Positions 34,862 through 44,583 of a stretch of 64,000 nt of DNA are shown in pieces (the first letter of the stretch is position 1; each line of letters begins with the position of its first letter). Under the pieces are notes generated by a model. That model saw nothing but the letters and a program-made list of their open reading frames with translations. It was not told the origin of the DNA and did not search any database. The stretch comes from Ramlibacter ginsenosidimutans (GTDB lineage: Bacteria > Pseudomonadota > Gammaproteobacteria > Burkholderiales > Burkholderiaceae_C): contig NZ_JAEPWM010000001.1 in NCBI RefSeq assembly GCF_016654015.1, forward strand, positions 930,001 through 994,000, read 5' to 3'. The position numbers and the translations under genes were made by a program.

Positions 34862-37018
34862 TCAGCCAGCGGCCTGCTCGACGAAACCGCGCGACCAGTG
34901 CCTGTGCTTCCCGATCGCGCCGATGAAGTCCTGCGCCATCTGAAGCCGGGTGGTCGGCTCGTTGGTGCCGATGATCACACCGGCGGGCGCCGGGGCGTCC
35001 GCGCTGGCGATGCCGGACTGCCGCAGCAGCTCCACCGACTCGCCGATCAGGCACAGCGGCTTGCAATGCCGGTAGGCCTCCAGCACGAACTGCATCGCCT
35101 CGCGGTTGCTGGCCAGCGCCTGCGCGCTCGCCGCCCCGCCGGGCACCAGCACCGCATCGAACATCACCGAGGGCATGGACTGGAAGGTGTGATCCACCGG
35201 CACTTGCTGGCCGGAGGAAGACGCCACCGTGCCCAGCGCGGGTGCCACCACCTTGGTGATGGCACCCGCGTCCTGCAGCGCCTGCTGGATCACCTTGTAG
35301 GCGCCGAGCTCCGCGCCGGCCGCGAGCACCACGGCGATCTTGCGGGTCTGGATGCCGCCGCCATTGCCTTCCATGCCGAGCGATGGCGCCGACTCCAGCG
35401 CCGGCTTGCCCTGCGGTTCGCGATAACCGGCCTGGCCCGCGGCCGCGCGCGGATCCGGCGGGCCGATGCCCAGCGGCTCCGCGACCTTGCGGGCGAGCCG
35501 CATGTCCACGTGCGCGAGGTTGTCGACCACGCGCTGGCGCACCGCGGGCGTGTCCACCCGCGACAGCTCGTACTGGAACGCGGAGACGATGTGCTCCTTC
35601 TCCCAGCTGCCCTGGCTGTTCCAGAACAGGGTGGCCTGCCCGAAATGGTCGTCGAAACTGGGGCTGCGCCGGCGGATGTGCACGCCTTCCAGCGGCACCT
35701 CGGCGCTCTGGAAGCCCTGCTCGCCGCCGTCCACGCGAAACTCCGAGCCATTGGCCAGGGTGTTGGGCTCGTACGCGACGCGCCCTCGCGGGATGCCGAT
35801 GCGGCTGCGGCCGTCGCGCTGGAAGTTGTGGACCGGGCAGACGCCGCGGTTGATCGGCAACTCGCCGTGATTGGGGCCGCCGAGGCGTCCGAGCTGCGCG
35901 TCGCTGTACGAGAAGAGTCGCCCTTGCAGCAGCGGGTCGTTGCTGAAATCGATGCCCGGCACCACGTGCCCCGGGTGGAACGCGACCTGCTCCGTCTCCG
36001 CGAAGAAGTTTTCCGGATTGCGATTGAGCACCAGCCGGCCGACCACGAGCACCGGCACCTGCTCCTCGGGCAGCAGCTTGGTCGCGTCCAGCAGGTCGAT
36101 CCCGAGCTTCTCCGCGCGCGCCTCCTCGACCAGCTGCAGCCCCAGTTCCCACTCGGGGAAGTCGCCGCGCTCGATGGCATCCCAGAGGTCGCGCCGCAGG
36201 AAGTCCGGGTCGCGGCCCGCGATGCGCGCCGCCTCGTCGGGACACAGGGCGTGCTTGCCCAGCTTGGGACGCCAGTGGAACTTCACGAAGTGCGACACGC
36301 CGCGCGCATTCACGAAGCGGAAGGTGTGCACGCCGAAGCCTTCCATCATCCGGTAGCTGCGCGGCAGGGCGCGGTCGGACATCAGCCACATCAGCGCGTG
36401 CGAGCTCTCGGGCATCAGCGAGACGAAATCCCAGAAGCTGTCGTGCGCGCTGGACGCCTGCGGCATGCCGTTGTGCGGCTCCGGCTTCATGGCGTGCACC
36501 AGGTCGGGCAGCTTCATCGCGTCCTGCACGAAGAACACGGGCAGGTTGCTCCCGACCAGGTCGTACGTGCCTTCGCGCGTATAGAACTTGACGGCGAAGC
36601 CGCGCACGTCGCGCACCGTGTCGGCGGACCCCTGCGCACCCATCATGTTGGAGAAGCGCACGAACACCGGCGTGCGGCCGCCGACCTCTTGCAGGAAATC
36701 GGCACGCGTGTATTCGACGAGGGGCCGCGTCAGCTCGAAGTAACCGTGGGCGCCTGCGCCGCGCGCGAAGATCACGCGTTCGGGGATGCGCTCATGGTCG
36801 AAGTGGGAGAGCTTTTCGCGCAGCAGGAAGTCCTGCAGCAGCGTGGGGCCGCGCAGGCCCGCCTTCAGCGAGTTGTGGTTGTCGGGCAGCAGCACCCCGT
36901 CGTCGGTGGTGAGCTGCGCTTCCGGTCCCTGCGTGAAAGACTCGAGCTGCTTCTGGCGCTGCGCAACCGCATCGCCGGCCTTGGACTTGCGCGAGCCGTC
37001 CGAGCGGGAAGAGGCCAT
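34862..37018 (-). CDS. katE: Large-subunit monofunctional catalase with C-terminal DJ-1-like domain
   Basis: This 718-residue clade-2 (HPII-type) haem catalase breaks hydrogen peroxide into water and oxygen. The essential haem-side His91 ([11 protein letters not shown]), Asn158 ([12 protein letters not shown]) and proximal Tyr371 ([12 protein letters not shown]) are present. After about residue 560 a flavodoxin/DJ-1-like domain follows ([19 protein letters not shown]), typical of large catalases. It is preceded by an AGGAG site and by a 40-residue membrane-peptide gene on the same strand. The symbol is by type; RpoS-like control is not demonstrable here. Confidence 0.95.
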   Translation of the reverse strand: MASSRSDGSRKSKAGDAVAQRQKQLESFTQGPEAQLTTDDGVLLPDNHNSLKAGLRGPTLLQDFLLREKLSHFDHERIPERVIFARGAGAHGYFELTRPLVEYTRADFLQEVGGRTPVFVRFSNMMGAQGSADTVRDVRGFAVKFYTREGTYDLVGSNLPVFFVQDAMKLPDLVHAMKPEPHNGMPQASSAHDSFWDFVSLMPESSHALMWLMSDRALPRSYRMMEGFGVHTFRFVNARGVSHFVKFHWRPKLGKHALCPDEAARIAGRDPDFLRRDLWDAIERGDFPEWELGLQLVEEARAEKLGIDLLDATKLLPEEQVPVLVVGRLVLNRNPENFFAETEQVAFHPGHVVPGIDFSNDPLLQGRLFSYSDAQLGRLGGPNHGELPINRGVCPVHNFQRDGRSRIGIPRGRVAYEPNTLANGSEFRVDGGEQGFQSAEVPLEGVHIRRRSPSFDDHFGQATLFWNSQGSWEKEHIVSAFQYELSRVDTPAVRQRVVDNLAHVDMRLARKVAEPLGIGPPDPRAAAGQAGYREPQGKPALESAPSLGMEGNGGGIQTRKIAVVLAAGAELGAYKVIQQALQDAGAITKVVAPALGTVASSSGQQVPVDHTFQSMPSVMFDAVLVPGGAASAQALASNREAMQFVLEAYRHCKPLCLIGESVELLRQSGIASADAPAPAGVIIGTNEPTTRLQMAQDFIGAIGKHRHWSRGFVEQAAG

Positions 37019-37088
37019 CGATCACTCCTGTTGTTGTTGGACCCGTTGCGAGACGGGAGACTGCGGCGCGATCGCGCCCTCGCGCAGG

Positions 37089-37211
37089 TCAGCCCCGGTC
37101 CAGGTCGAGGACCGCCTCCAGCGAGCGGGTCAGCAGCGCGACGGCAAGCACGCCGACGCCGGTGGCCACGAGCCACGTCAGCCATGCGGGTACATCAGTT
37201 GCGATCTCCAT
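37089..37211 (-). CDS. 40-residue single-pass membrane peptide
   Basis: This short frame begins MEIATDVPAWLTWLVATGVG and continues VLAVALLTRSLEAVLDLDRG, giving one hydrophobic helix (about residues 9-27) and a polar C-terminal tail. An AAGGGAG ribosome site lies 7 bases before the ATG. It is 70 bases upstream of the catalase gene on the same strand and probably shares its promoter. I recognise no family. The good ribosome site and balanced membrane topology argue for a real gene. Confidence 0.6.
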   Translation of the reverse strand: MEIATDVPAWLTWLVATGVGVLAVALLTRSLEAVLDLDRG

Positions 37212-37429
37212 CCGCTGCTCCCTTGGGTCTTGTTTGTGCGGTTCCGCATTGGACCAAGCCTCATCTGCGCGGCCCGTAGCCCTTCAGCGGGCGAGTTTGT
37301 GCGGGGAAGCCGCCTGCTGGGGTAGGACGACTCCGACGACCGCATGAGCGATCGGCTGGCTGCTGCGGTGCCGTCCTACCGTCGCGCCGCAGTGGCAGGC
37401 GCACGATGCCTTTCGACCAGGAGAACAGC

Positions 37430-37780
37430 GTGAGCCAGACCCCGAGGAAAGAAGAACGCCACGACGAAGCACTCCCGCCTTCGCGCGGCAGCACCGTCAG
37501 CGCGCAGGGCGAGACCCAGTCGCCGAAGGCGCGCGAGCCCTTCGAGCACGATGAGTCAGCGGACTCGCAGGCGGCGGACAGCGCCAGCAACCGCGAGATG
37601 GGAAAGATCGCGCACGACGCGCAGGTCTCGGGCGAACAGGACACCAGCCGCGCCCAGGAAAGCGATGCGACCTACCACCGCCTGCAGCAGGAGAGCGCAC
37701 CCGCGCCGCAGGACAAGGTCAACCAGAACCAGGGCGGCGATGTGGCCGGGCGCGGGCGCGGAACCGCGCCTCGTCGCTAG
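37430..37780 (+). CDS. Hydrophilic, probably disordered protein
   Basis: This 116-residue protein is rich in Glu, Gln, Ser, Asp and Arg and has no hydrophobic segment. I chose the GTG at 37430 ([18 protein letters not shown]) because AGGAG lies 6 bases before it; an ATG 24 bases upstream lacks a site. The composition resembles desiccation- or stress-related disordered proteins, but no named family is recognised. Its stop overlaps that of rpe by four bases. It is divergent from the catalase unit and shares a motif with it upstream. Confidence 0.6.
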   Translation: MSQTPRKEERHDEALPPSRGSTVSAQGETQSPKAREPFEHDESADSQAADSASNREMGKIAHDAQVSGEQDTSRAQESDATYHRLQQESAPAPQDKVNQNQGGDVAGRGRGTAPRR

Positions 37781-38463
37781 CCCCGCAGCTGCTTGCGCAT
37801 CCCGTCGATGACGGCGCGGTAATCGGGCTTGCCGAAGATCGCGCTGCCCGCCACGAACGTGTCGGCGCCGGCCGAAGCCACGCGGGCGATGTTGTCGGCC
37901 TTGATGCCGCCGTCGACTTCCAGGCGGATGTCGCGCCCGCTCGCATCGATGCGCTTGCGCGCCAGTTCGATCTTGCGCAGCGCCGAATCGATGAAGCTCT
38001 GGCCGCCGAAGCCCGGGTTCACGCTCATGACCAGCACCAGGTCGATGTCGTCCAGCACCCAGTCCAGCACATCGAGCGGCGCGGCGGGGTTGAAGGTGAG
38101 CCCCGCCTTGCAGCCCGCCGCCTTGATCGCCTGCACGCTGCGGTGCACGTGGGCGGACGCATCGGGGTGGAAGCTGATGTAGTCGGCGCCGGCGTCGGCG
38201 AACGCCTGCGCGAGTGCATCGACCGGCTGCACCATCAGGTGCACGTCGATCGGCACCGGCGTGCCGTCCGCCCGCTTCGCGTGGGGCTTGAGCGCCGCGC
38301 ACACCATCGGCCCGAAGGTGAGGTTCGGCACGTAATGGTTGTCCATCACGTCGAAGTGGATCCAGTCGGCCCCGGCGGCGATCACGTTGCGGACCTCCTC
38401 GCCCAGCCGGGCGAAATCGGCGGAGAGGATGGACGGGGCGATGCGGAAGGTGCGCTGGCTCAT
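37777..38463 (-). CDS. rpe: Ribulose-phosphate 3-epimerase
   Basis: This 228-residue TIM-barrel enzyme interconverts ribulose-5-phosphate and xylulose-5-phosphate. The active-site segments are [14 protein letters not shown] at the start, [17 protein letters not shown] (catalytic Asp38; Asn replaces the commoner Gly after MD), NPGFGGQSF and VDGGIKADN. The start is the ATG at 38463. It is divergent from apaG, with 53 bases between the two starts. Confidence 0.96.
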   Translation of the reverse strand: MSQRTFRIAPSILSADFARLGEEVRNVIAAGADWIHFDVMDNHYVPNLTFGPMVCAALKPHAKRADGTPVPIDVHLMVQPVDALAQAFADAGADYISFHPDASAHVHRSVQAIKAAGCKAGLTFNPAAPLDVLDWVLDDIDLVLVMSVNPGFGGQSFIDSALRKIELARKRIDASGRDIRLEVDGGIKADNIARVASAGADTFVAGSAIFGKPDYRAVIDGMRKQLRG

Positions 38464-38516
38464 GGCGCAATTGTCGCAAACAGTCCGGGGACGGGCGCGC
38501 CGGGGTAGCATTGCGC

Positions 38517-38894
38517 ATGCGCCACGCCTTCCAGGTCCAGGTGCTCCCGCAGTTCCTGCCCGAGCAGTCCTCGCCGGCCCAGGGGCTCTGGAGCTTCGCC
38601 TACACCATCACCATCCGCAACACCGGCGAGGTGCCCGCGCAGCTCATCTCGCGGCACTGGATCATCACCAACGAACTCGGCGAGATCGAGGAGGTGAAGG
38701 GGCTGGGGGTGGTCGGCCAGCAGCCGCTGCTGCGTCCCGGCGAATCCTTCGAGTACACCAGCGGCTGCCGGCTGCGCACCGCGAGCGGCACCATGCGCGG
38801 CAGCTATTTCTGCGTCGCCGAGGACGGCGAGCGCTTCGAGGTCGAGATCCCCGAGTTCGTGCTGGACGACGGCAACCGCCGCGTCCTGCACTGA
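38517..38894 (+). CDS. apaG: ApaG-family protein
   Basis: This 125-residue single-domain protein has a fibronectin-III-like fold; it opens [19 protein letters not shown] and holds [20 protein letters not shown] and [15 protein letters not shown]. ApaG proteins affect Co2+ resistance and Mg2+ efflux in enterobacteria; the biochemical role is uncertain. The ATG at 38517 is used in place of an in-frame TTG six bases earlier. Confidence 0.93.
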   Translation: MRHAFQVQVLPQFLPEQSSPAQGLWSFAYTITIRNTGEVPAQLISRHWIITNELGEIEEVKGLGVVGQQPLLRPGESFEYTSGCRLRTASGTMRGSYFCVAEDGERFEVEIPEFVLDDGNRRVLH

Positions 38895-38910
38895 GCGTCC
38901 GCGCCTGCGC

Positions 38911-40164
38911 ATGGACGAGGTCATGGCCATCTGGGCCGAGTGGGTGAAGCCGTCCGCCGGCCTGCCCACCGTCCAGTGGTCGCTGCTGCTCGCGCTCGCG
39001 GCCGCGGCGGGGCATCTGCTGCAACGCTACAGCGGCCTGCCCAAGGTCGTCGGCTATTCCCTCGTCGGCACGCTCGCGGGACTGGCGGGCTTCTCGGGTG
39101 CGGCCTGGCCCCTGCAGGGCGTGGCCTTGTTCCTGTTGCAGCTCGGCGTGTCGGTCGTGCTGTTCGAGTCGGGCGGCCGGATCGCGCTGCGCTGGTTCCG
39201 GCACAACCCCATGGTGCTGCTGCAAAGCCTGCTCGAGTCGGTGCTGACGGCGCTGGCCGTGTACTACGTGCTGCGCTGGCTGGACGTGCGCGCCAACGTC
39301 GCCGAGGGGCTGGGCCTGATCGCGATGGCCGGTTCGCCGGCGGTGCTCAGCCGCGTGGTCATGGACACGCGCGCGGCGGGACCCGTGACCGAGCGGGCGC
39401 TCGTGCTCTCCACCCTCAGCACGTTCTACGCCCTCACCCTGGTGAGCGCGCGCGCCGGGACGCTGCACAGCGAACAGACGACCGTGTTCGGCAGCCTTTA
39501 TCCGGTGATGGTCGTGCTGGGCGTCTCCTTCGTCGTCGGTGCGCTGCTCGCGCTGTCCCTGCGTTCGGCGTTGCGCTTCATGAGCCCGACCAGCGAGAAC
39601 ACGTCCATCGTGCTGGTGACGCTGATCGCGGCGGCAACCGCGCTGGCCGCGCACTTCGGCGGCTCGGCGCCGCTGGCCGCGCTGATCGGCGGGCTCATGC
39701 TCAAGCAGCTTTATGCGCGCCCCTGGGCCTGGACGCGGCAGCTCGGGGCGGCGGCGACCCTGCTCACGATGCTCATGTTCGTGCTCGTGTCCGTCGTGGC
39801 AGCCAAGGCCGAATGGAATCCCTCGGTGGTGGGACTGGTCGGCGCGCTGGTGCTCACGCGCGCCGTGAGCAAGACCGTGGGCGTGGAGCTGGCCAATCCC
39901 GGCAGCGGCACCAGCTGGCGGCAGGCGTTCTGGGTGGCCTGCGCGATGTCGCCGATGTCGGCCATCGCGCTGCTGCTGGTCTCGGAGTTCGTGAGTTCGG
40001 CCAGCTCGCTGGGGCCGCGCATCGCCAGCATCGCCCTGCCGGCGATCCTGATGATGGAAATCCTGGGCGCGATGATCACCACGTTCGCGATCTACCGCGC
40101 CGGCGAGAGCGCCCGGCCGCTGGAGCGGCGCGACAGCCTCGCGAGCGGAGACGCGCGTGGATAG
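38911..40164 (+). CDS. Cation:proton antiporter, CPA2 type
   Basis: This 417-residue integral membrane protein has about 11-13 hydrophobic segments. [13 protein letters not shown] early, [19 protein letters not shown], and [17 protein letters not shown] are reminiscent of the NhaA/KefB-like CPA2 fold. There is no C-terminal RCK domain, unlike KefB/KefC. The ion is not predictable. It is preceded by apaG (16 bases) and overlaps the ligase gene by eight bases, so the three are probably cotranscribed. Confidence 0.78.
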   Translation: MDEVMAIWAEWVKPSAGLPTVQWSLLLALAAAAGHLLQRYSGLPKVVGYSLVGTLAGLAGFSGAAWPLQGVALFLLQLGVSVVLFESGGRIALRWFRHNPMVLLQSLLESVLTALAVYYVLRWLDVRANVAEGLGLIAMAGSPAVLSRVVMDTRAAGPVTERALVLSTLSTFYALTLVSARAGTLHSEQTTVFGSLYPVMVVLGVSFVVGALLALSLRSALRFMSPTSENTSIVLVTLIAAATALAAHFGGSAPLAALIGGLMLKQLYARPWAWTRQLGAAATLLTMLMFVLVSVVAAKAEWNPSVVGLVGALVLTRAVSKTVGVELANPGSGTSWRQAFWVACAMSPMSAIALLLVSEFVSSASSLGPRIASIALPAILMMEILGAMITTFAIYRAGESARPLERRDSLASGDARG

Positions 40165-41341
40165 CCGCATCGAGCCGCAGCTGCATTCCACCATCCCGCC
40201 GGTCGAGGCGCCGACGCTGGAGCGGTTCCGCGAATCGGCCGCGCTCTCGCTCGGCGTGGAACTGGAGCTGCAGCTGGTCAACACCCACGACTACGACCTC
40301 GCGCCCTACTCGGACGAAATGCTGCGCCTGATGGCGAAGATCCCGCTGCCGGGCTCCGTCGTCCCGGAGATGACCTCCAGCATGATCGAGGTCTCGACCG
40401 GCGTCTGCCATTCCTGCAGCGAGGTCCTCGGCGAGCTCGCCCAGATGCGCGACGCGCTGGTGCGCTGCGCCGACCGGCTCAATATCGCCTGTGTCGGCGG
40501 CGGCACCCACCCGTTCCAGATGTGGCACGAGCAGCGCATCTACGACCGGCCGCGCTTTCGCCAGCTCTCGGAGCTCTACGGCTACCTCTCCAAGCAGTTC
40601 ACCATCTTCGGCCAGCACGTGCACGTGGGTTGTCCGGGCCCCGACGAGGCCCTGCTCATGCTGCACCGGATGTCCCGCTACATCCCGCACTTCATCGCGC
40701 TGTCTGCGAGCTCGCCGTTCGTGCAGGGGCAGGACACGCAGTTCGATTCGGCCCGGCTCAATTCCGTGTTCGCCTTTCCGATGTCGGGCCGGGCGCCGTT
40801 CACGCTGCGCTGGGAGGAGTTCGCCCGCTTCTTTGCCAAGACCACGCGCACCGGCGTCGTGAAGAGCATGAAGGACTTCTACTGGGACATCCGGCCGAAG
40901 CCCGAATACGGGACCATCGAGATCCGCGTGTTCGACACGCCGCTCACCATCGAGCGCGCGGCGGCGCTGGCCGGTTTCGTGCAGTCGCTGGGCGCGTGGT
41001 TCCTGCACGAGCAGCCTTTCGCGCCCCAGGAAGACGACTACATGGTCTACACCTACAACCGCTTCCAGGCCTGCCGCTTCGGCCTGGAAGCGGTGTACGT
41101 CGAGCCCGAAACCGGCACGCACCTGCCGCTGCGCGAACACATCCTGCAGACCCTGGAGCGGGTGGAACCGCACGCACGCGACGTCGGCGCGAGCGCGGCC
41201 CTCGACCTGCTGCGCCAGAGCGCCGACATGGGCGTGAACGATGCGCGCTGGCTGCGCGAGACGCAGTCGCGCGAACGCCTGCTGGCCGAAACCGTGCGCC
41301 AGGCGGCCGACCGGTTCCGCGGTCCGCGCGCGCGCGGGTAA
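40157..41341 (+). CDS. Carboxylate-amine ligase, YbdK/GCS2 family
   Basis: This 394-residue protein of the glutamate-cysteine ligase 2 family has [11 protein letters not shown] near residue 33, [23 protein letters not shown] and [12 protein letters not shown]. YbdK of E. coli shows weak gamma-glutamylcysteine ligase activity; the natural substrate of this group is unresolved. It uses a GTG start overlapping the antiporter stop by eight bases, with a GGAG site. A true GshB lies elsewhere in the window, so a link to glutathione is conceivable but unproven. Confidence 0.9.
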   Translation: MDSRIEPQLHSTIPPVEAPTLERFRESAALSLGVELELQLVNTHDYDLAPYSDEMLRLMAKIPLPGSVVPEMTSSMIEVSTGVCHSCSEVLGELAQMRDALVRCADRLNIACVGGGTHPFQMWHEQRIYDRPRFRQLSELYGYLSKQFTIFGQHVHVGCPGPDEALLMLHRMSRYIPHFIALSASSPFVQGQDTQFDSARLNSVFAFPMSGRAPFTLRWEEFARFFAKTTRTGVVKSMKDFYWDIRPKPEYGTIEIRVFDTPLTIERAAALAGFVQSLGAWFLHEQPFAPQEDDYMVYTYNRFQACRFGLEAVYVEPETGTHLPLREHILQTLERVEPHARDVGASAALDLLRQSADMGVNDARWLRETQSRERLLAETVRQAADRFRGPRARG

Positions 41342-41354
41342 GCTCGCCCCGACC

Positions 41355-42320
41355 ATGGGCGAATTCGACCTCATCGCGCGCTACTTCACCCGGCCGGCGC
41401 GGCGCAACCCGCTGGGCGTGGGCGACGACTGCGCGCTGCTGCAGCCCGCGCCCGGCATGCAGCTAGCCGTGTCCACGGACCTCCTGGTCGAAGGGCGCCA
41501 CTTCCTGCCGACGGTGGATCCACGCTCGCTCGGCCACAAGTCGCTCGCCGTGAACCTGAGCGACCTCGCTGCCTGCGCGGCCCAGCCGCTCGCCTTCACG
41601 CTGGCGCTGGCGCTGCCGCGCGTGGACGAAGCCTGGCTCGCGGCTTTTTCCGAAGGCCTGTTCGCGCTCGCCGATGCGCACGACTGCGAACTGGTCGGCG
41701 GCGACACGACTGCCGGACCACTCACCATCGGCATCACCGTGTTCGGCGAAGTGCCCGCCGGGCAGGCGCTGCTGCGCTCGGGCGCGCGCGCGGGCGACGC
41801 GTTGTGGGTGAGCGGCACGCTGGGCGATGCGCGGCTCGCGCTGGAAGCCCTGCGCGGGACCATCGCGCTGCCGCCGGACGTGCTGGCGGTGGCGCGCGAC
41901 CGCCTGGACCGGCCCACGCCGCGGGTCGAACTGGGGCTCGCCTTGCGCGGCATCGCCTCGTCCGCGATCGACATCAGCGATGGCCTGCTGGGCGACGTCG
42001 CTCACGTGCTGGAGCGTTCCGGCGTCGGTGCGATCGTCGATGCCGAATGCGCGCCGCAGTTGCTGGCTGCACTGCGCACCGGCCTGCAATTGCCGATCGA
42101 GCGCGTGCAGGAATGCGTGTTCGCCGGCGGTGACGATTACGAGCTGGCCTTCACCGCGGCGCCCGGGCGCACCGCCGAAGTGCTCGCCGCCGCGCAGCAG
42201 GCCCGGGGGCCGGTGACGCGCATCGGCACGATCACCGCCGAGCCCGGACTGCGCGTGCGCGACGCCCAGGGGCGCACGCTGGCGCAGGAGTTCGCCGGCT
42301 TCGATCATTTCCGCGCATGA
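41355..42320 (+). CDS. thiL: Thiamine-monophosphate kinase
   Basis: This 321-residue PurM-like kinase phosphorylates thiamine monophosphate to the active cofactor ThDP. The GVGDDCALL motif (Asp24, Asp25), STDLLVEGRHF, LVGGDTTAGP, ISDGLLGD and FAGGDDYELAF are the expected Mg-ATP binding elements. The start MGEFDLIARYF at 41355 fits the family. It begins a run of four closely spaced genes (thiL, nuclease, pgpA, pncC). Confidence 0.96.
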   Translation: MGEFDLIARYFTRPARRNPLGVGDDCALLQPAPGMQLAVSTDLLVEGRHFLPTVDPRSLGHKSLAVNLSDLAACAAQPLAFTLALALPRVDEAWLAAFSEGLFALADAHDCELVGGDTTAGPLTIGITVFGEVPAGQALLRSGARAGDALWVSGTLGDARLALEALRGTIALPPDVLAVARDRLDRPTPRVELGLALRGIASSAIDISDGLLGDVAHVLERSGVGAIVDAECAPQLLAALRTGLQLPIERVQECVFAGGDDYELAFTAAPGRTAEVLAAAQQARGPVTRIGTITAEPGLRVRDAQGRTLAQEFAGFDHFRA

Positions 42321-42342
42321 GCCCGCGGGCGCGCGCCTTCGC

Positions 42343-42828
42343 ATGAAGCGCCGGCTCGTGCTCCTGCTGCTGGCGATCGCCCCGGCGCTGCACGCCGCCA
42401 GCTTCCACGCGACGGTCACCTACGTCACGGACGGCGACACGCTCTGGGTCCGCCCCGATGGCGGTGGCCGCACCATCGAGCTGCGCCTGCTGGATGTCGA
42501 TGCGCCGGAGAGCTGCCAGCCGTTCGGTGCGCAGGCGACGCAGGCCTTGCGGGCGCGCGTGCTCCATGCGGCCGTGCGGGTGCGCACCCGCGGCAGCGAC
42601 AGCTACGGCCGGCAGCTCGCGCACGTCGAGCACCGCCGCGAGGACGTGGGCCGCTGGCTGGTCGCCAATGGCTACGCCTGGGCCATGCGCTTCCATGGCC
42701 GCCCGGGCAAGCATGGCGCGCTCGAAGAGCAGGCGCGGCGGGAGCGCAAGGGCTTGTGGGCGAGTCCCGGCGCGCTGGAGCCGCGCCTCTTCCGCCAGCG
42801 CTTCGGCTCCTGCCCGGCCGCTCGCTAA
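42343..42828 (+). CDS. Secreted thermonuclease-like nuclease (SNase domain)
   Basis: This 161-residue protein has a Sec signal peptide (MKRRLVLLLLAIAPALHAA) and a staphylococcal-nuclease OB-fold. DGDTLWVRPDG and ELRLLDVDAPES carry the metal and catalytic Arg/Asp positions; SDSYGRQLAHV and NGYAWAMRF follow as in the family. It probably degrades nucleic acid in the periplasm or outside the cell. It lies between thiL and pgpA. Confidence 0.9.
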   Translation: MKRRLVLLLLAIAPALHAASFHATVTYVTDGDTLWVRPDGGGRTIELRLLDVDAPESCQPFGAQATQALRARVLHAAVRVRTRGSDSYGRQLAHVEHRREDVGRWLVANGYAWAMRFHGRPGKHGALEEQARRERKGLWASPGALEPRLFRQRFGSCPAAR

Positions 42829-42838
42829 CATCGGCTCC

Positions 42839-43369
42839 ATGGAAGTGCCCCTGCCCGTATCCGCCGAGTCGCCGCGCCAACCGACCGTGCGCTTCATGCT
42901 GGCGCATCCCGCGCACGTGCTGGCCCTCGGCTTCGGCAGCGGGCTCGCGCCTTGGGCGCCCGGGACCTGGGGCACGCTGTGGGCGTGGCTGATGTTCCTG
43001 GTGCTGTACCACTGGCTGGCGCCGGCGCAGCTGGCGGCCGTCATCGCGCTGTCGCTCGCGGTGGGCTGGTGGGCTTGCACGGTCACGGCGCGCAACCTGC
43101 GCATCGCCGATCCGTCGGCGGTGGTGTGGGACGAGATCGCCGCCTTCTGGATCGTGCTGTGGCTTCTGCTGCCGGCGGGCTGGATCGCGCAGTTCGCCGC
43201 CTTCGCCCTGTTCCGGTTCTTCGACGCCGTCAAGCCCGGGCCGGTGGGCTGGGCCGACACGGCGTTCAAGGGCGGCGGCTGGCGTGGGGGTTTCGGCATC
43301 CTCGTCGACGACCTGGTCGCGGCCTTCTGTACGCTGCTGGTGCTGGCCGCCTGGAGGACCTGGACATGA
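42839..43369 (+). CDS. pgpA: Phosphatidylglycerophosphatase A
   Basis: This 176-residue inner-membrane phosphatase makes phosphatidylglycerol from its phosphate. The family pattern is clear: FGSGLAPWAPGTWGTL, then VVWDEIAAFWIVL, FFDAVKPGPVGWADTAFKGG and GILVDDLVAA, with hydrophobic helices between. The start is the ATG at 42839, ten bases after the nuclease stop; the stop overlaps pncC (ATGA). Confidence 0.95.
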   Translation: MEVPLPVSAESPRQPTVRFMLAHPAHVLALGFGSGLAPWAPGTWGTLWAWLMFLVLYHWLAPAQLAAVIALSLAVGWWACTVTARNLRIADPSAVVWDEIAAFWIVLWLLLPAGWIAQFAAFALFRFFDAVKPGPVGWADTAFKGGGWRGGFGILVDDLVAAFCTLLVLAAWRTWT

Positions 43370-43848
43370 ACGAAGACACGCTGCGCCTGTGCACCGAACT
43401 TGCCACCCGGCTGGTGGCGACGGGCCGCATGCTCGCCACGGCCGAAAGCTGCACGGGCGGCCTCATTGCGGCGGCCTGCACCGATCTCAGCGGCTCGAGC
43501 AACTGGTTCGAACGCGGCTTCGTCACGTATTCCAATGCGGCGAAGAGCGAGTTGCTGGGCGTGGACCCGGCACTCATCGAGCAGCACGGTGCGGTGAGCG
43601 AAGTGGTCGCCCGCGCCATGGCGTTCGGCGCCATCCGCCATTCGCACGCGCAGGTGAGCGTCGCCGTCACCGGCGTCGCAGGACCCACGGGCGGCTCCGC
43701 GGAGAAGCCGGTGGGCACGGTCTGGTTCGGCTTCCAGGTCGATGGCCAGCTCACCAGCGAGACGCGCCGCTTCGACGGCGATCGCACGGCCGTGCGCGAC
43801 GCCACGGTGCGGCACGCGCTCACACGCCTGCTGGCACTGGTCGCGTGA
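43366..43848 (+). CDS. pncC: Nicotinamide-nucleotide amidase (CinA C-terminal family)
   Basis: This 160-residue stand-alone CinA-C domain deamidates nicotinamide mononucleotide back to nicotinate mononucleotide, recycling the by-product of NAD-dependent DNA ligase. The signature TAESCTGGLIAAACTDLSGS is at residues 22-41 and VAGPTGGSAEKPVGTVWFG completes the active site. It overlaps pgpA by four bases. Confidence 0.93.
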   Translation: MNEDTLRLCTELATRLVATGRMLATAESCTGGLIAAACTDLSGSSNWFERGFVTYSNAAKSELLGVDPALIEQHGAVSEVVARAMAFGAIRHSHAQVSVAVTGVAGPTGGSAEKPVGTVWFGFQVDGQLTSETRRFDGDRTAVRDATVRHALTRLLALVA

Positions 43849-43875
43849 GCGGGCAGGCCCTGCCCGCGGGGCACT

Positions 43876-44154
43876 TCATTCCCGAGGAACAGCCCGCGGC
43901 GGTGGCCGATGCGTTGCGCGCTTTCTTCGGTTGACCAGGCGCGGCAGCAGGAAGGTCCGGCGCAGGCTCTCCGTGGCGGACGCCGCCGTCGACTTCATGT
44001 CGTGACCCAGGCTGGCCAGTTCCTGGTCGAGCTCCTCGATCCGGTCGCTCCAGCGGCCGGTCTGCATCTGGTCCATCGCCAGCACCATGCGCAGCGCCAG
44101 CAGGTTGCGCACCAGGCGGGCATCGCGGTCTTCTGGGCTGGTGGGTTCGTTCAC
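43876..44154 (-). CDS. Small hypothetical helical protein
   Basis: This 92-residue frame begins MNEPTSPEDRDARLVRNLL and continues as amphipathic helix (LRMVLAMDQMQTGRWSDRIE, ELDQELASLGHDMK) before a very basic tail. The start is a GTG at 44154 with a weak AGAGAG site. No family is recognised. It is convergent with pncC (27 bases between stops). The long helix with heptad-like spacing suggests an oligomer or regulatory protein; confidence is moderate because codon bias in G+C-rich DNA can mimic genes. Confidence 0.5.
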   Translation of the reverse strand: MNEPTSPEDRDARLVRNLLALRMVLAMDQMQTGRWSDRIEELDQELASLGHDMKSTAASATESLRRTFLLPRLVNRRKRATHRPPPRAVPRE

Positions 44155-44258
44155 GGCGTCGCTCTCTTGTTGGTACGTAGCATTCCACGTGCCTGGAGCG
44201 TGGCCTGTCGGACCCGTGCTGCTGACGCACAGATACCGGCTGACACAGCATGTAGTAC

Positions 44259-44468
44259 TCAGCCCCATGGCTGGGCCATCCGACCGCTTCCCCGGCAGTG
44301 GAGGCAGGACAGGTAGAGCAGGCCGGGCGAAGGCTCGAGCGCAGGTTCGTATCGGAACCAGCCGCCGGAGCCCAGGCACTCGTTGCAGGGCGCAAGCGCC
44401 GCGGTGCTCACAGGGGCGCCGTCCCCAGTGGCAGGGGCTGGCGCATCGGGCAGGCGAAGGTCGGACAT
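44259..44468 (-). CDS. Mini zinc-finger protein, DnaJ-type CxxCxGxG pair
   Basis: This 69-residue protein has two CxxCxGSG-type knuckles, CNECLGSGG (residues 28-36) and CLHCRGSGR (55-63), which together could hold one zinc ion in the way one half of the DnaJ zinc finger does. The rest is Pro/Ala-rich. There is no J domain, and no ribosome site is obvious before MSDLRLPDAPAP. It may act as a small RNA- or protein-binding factor; the function is unknown. Confidence 0.6.
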   Translation of the reverse strand: MSDLRLPDAPAPATGDGAPVSTAALAPCNECLGSGGWFRYEPALEPSPGLLYLSCLHCRGSGRMAQPWG

Positions 44469-44583
44469 GGCGTGGCTGTGGTGTTCGTTGGAGCGCAGAA
44501 GTTAGCGGCACCGGCCGAGCAGGACGTCGGTACCCGCGGTCGCCGCGCGTAGGAAGATGCGCTGACCTGGCGCTGGCGTCGGC

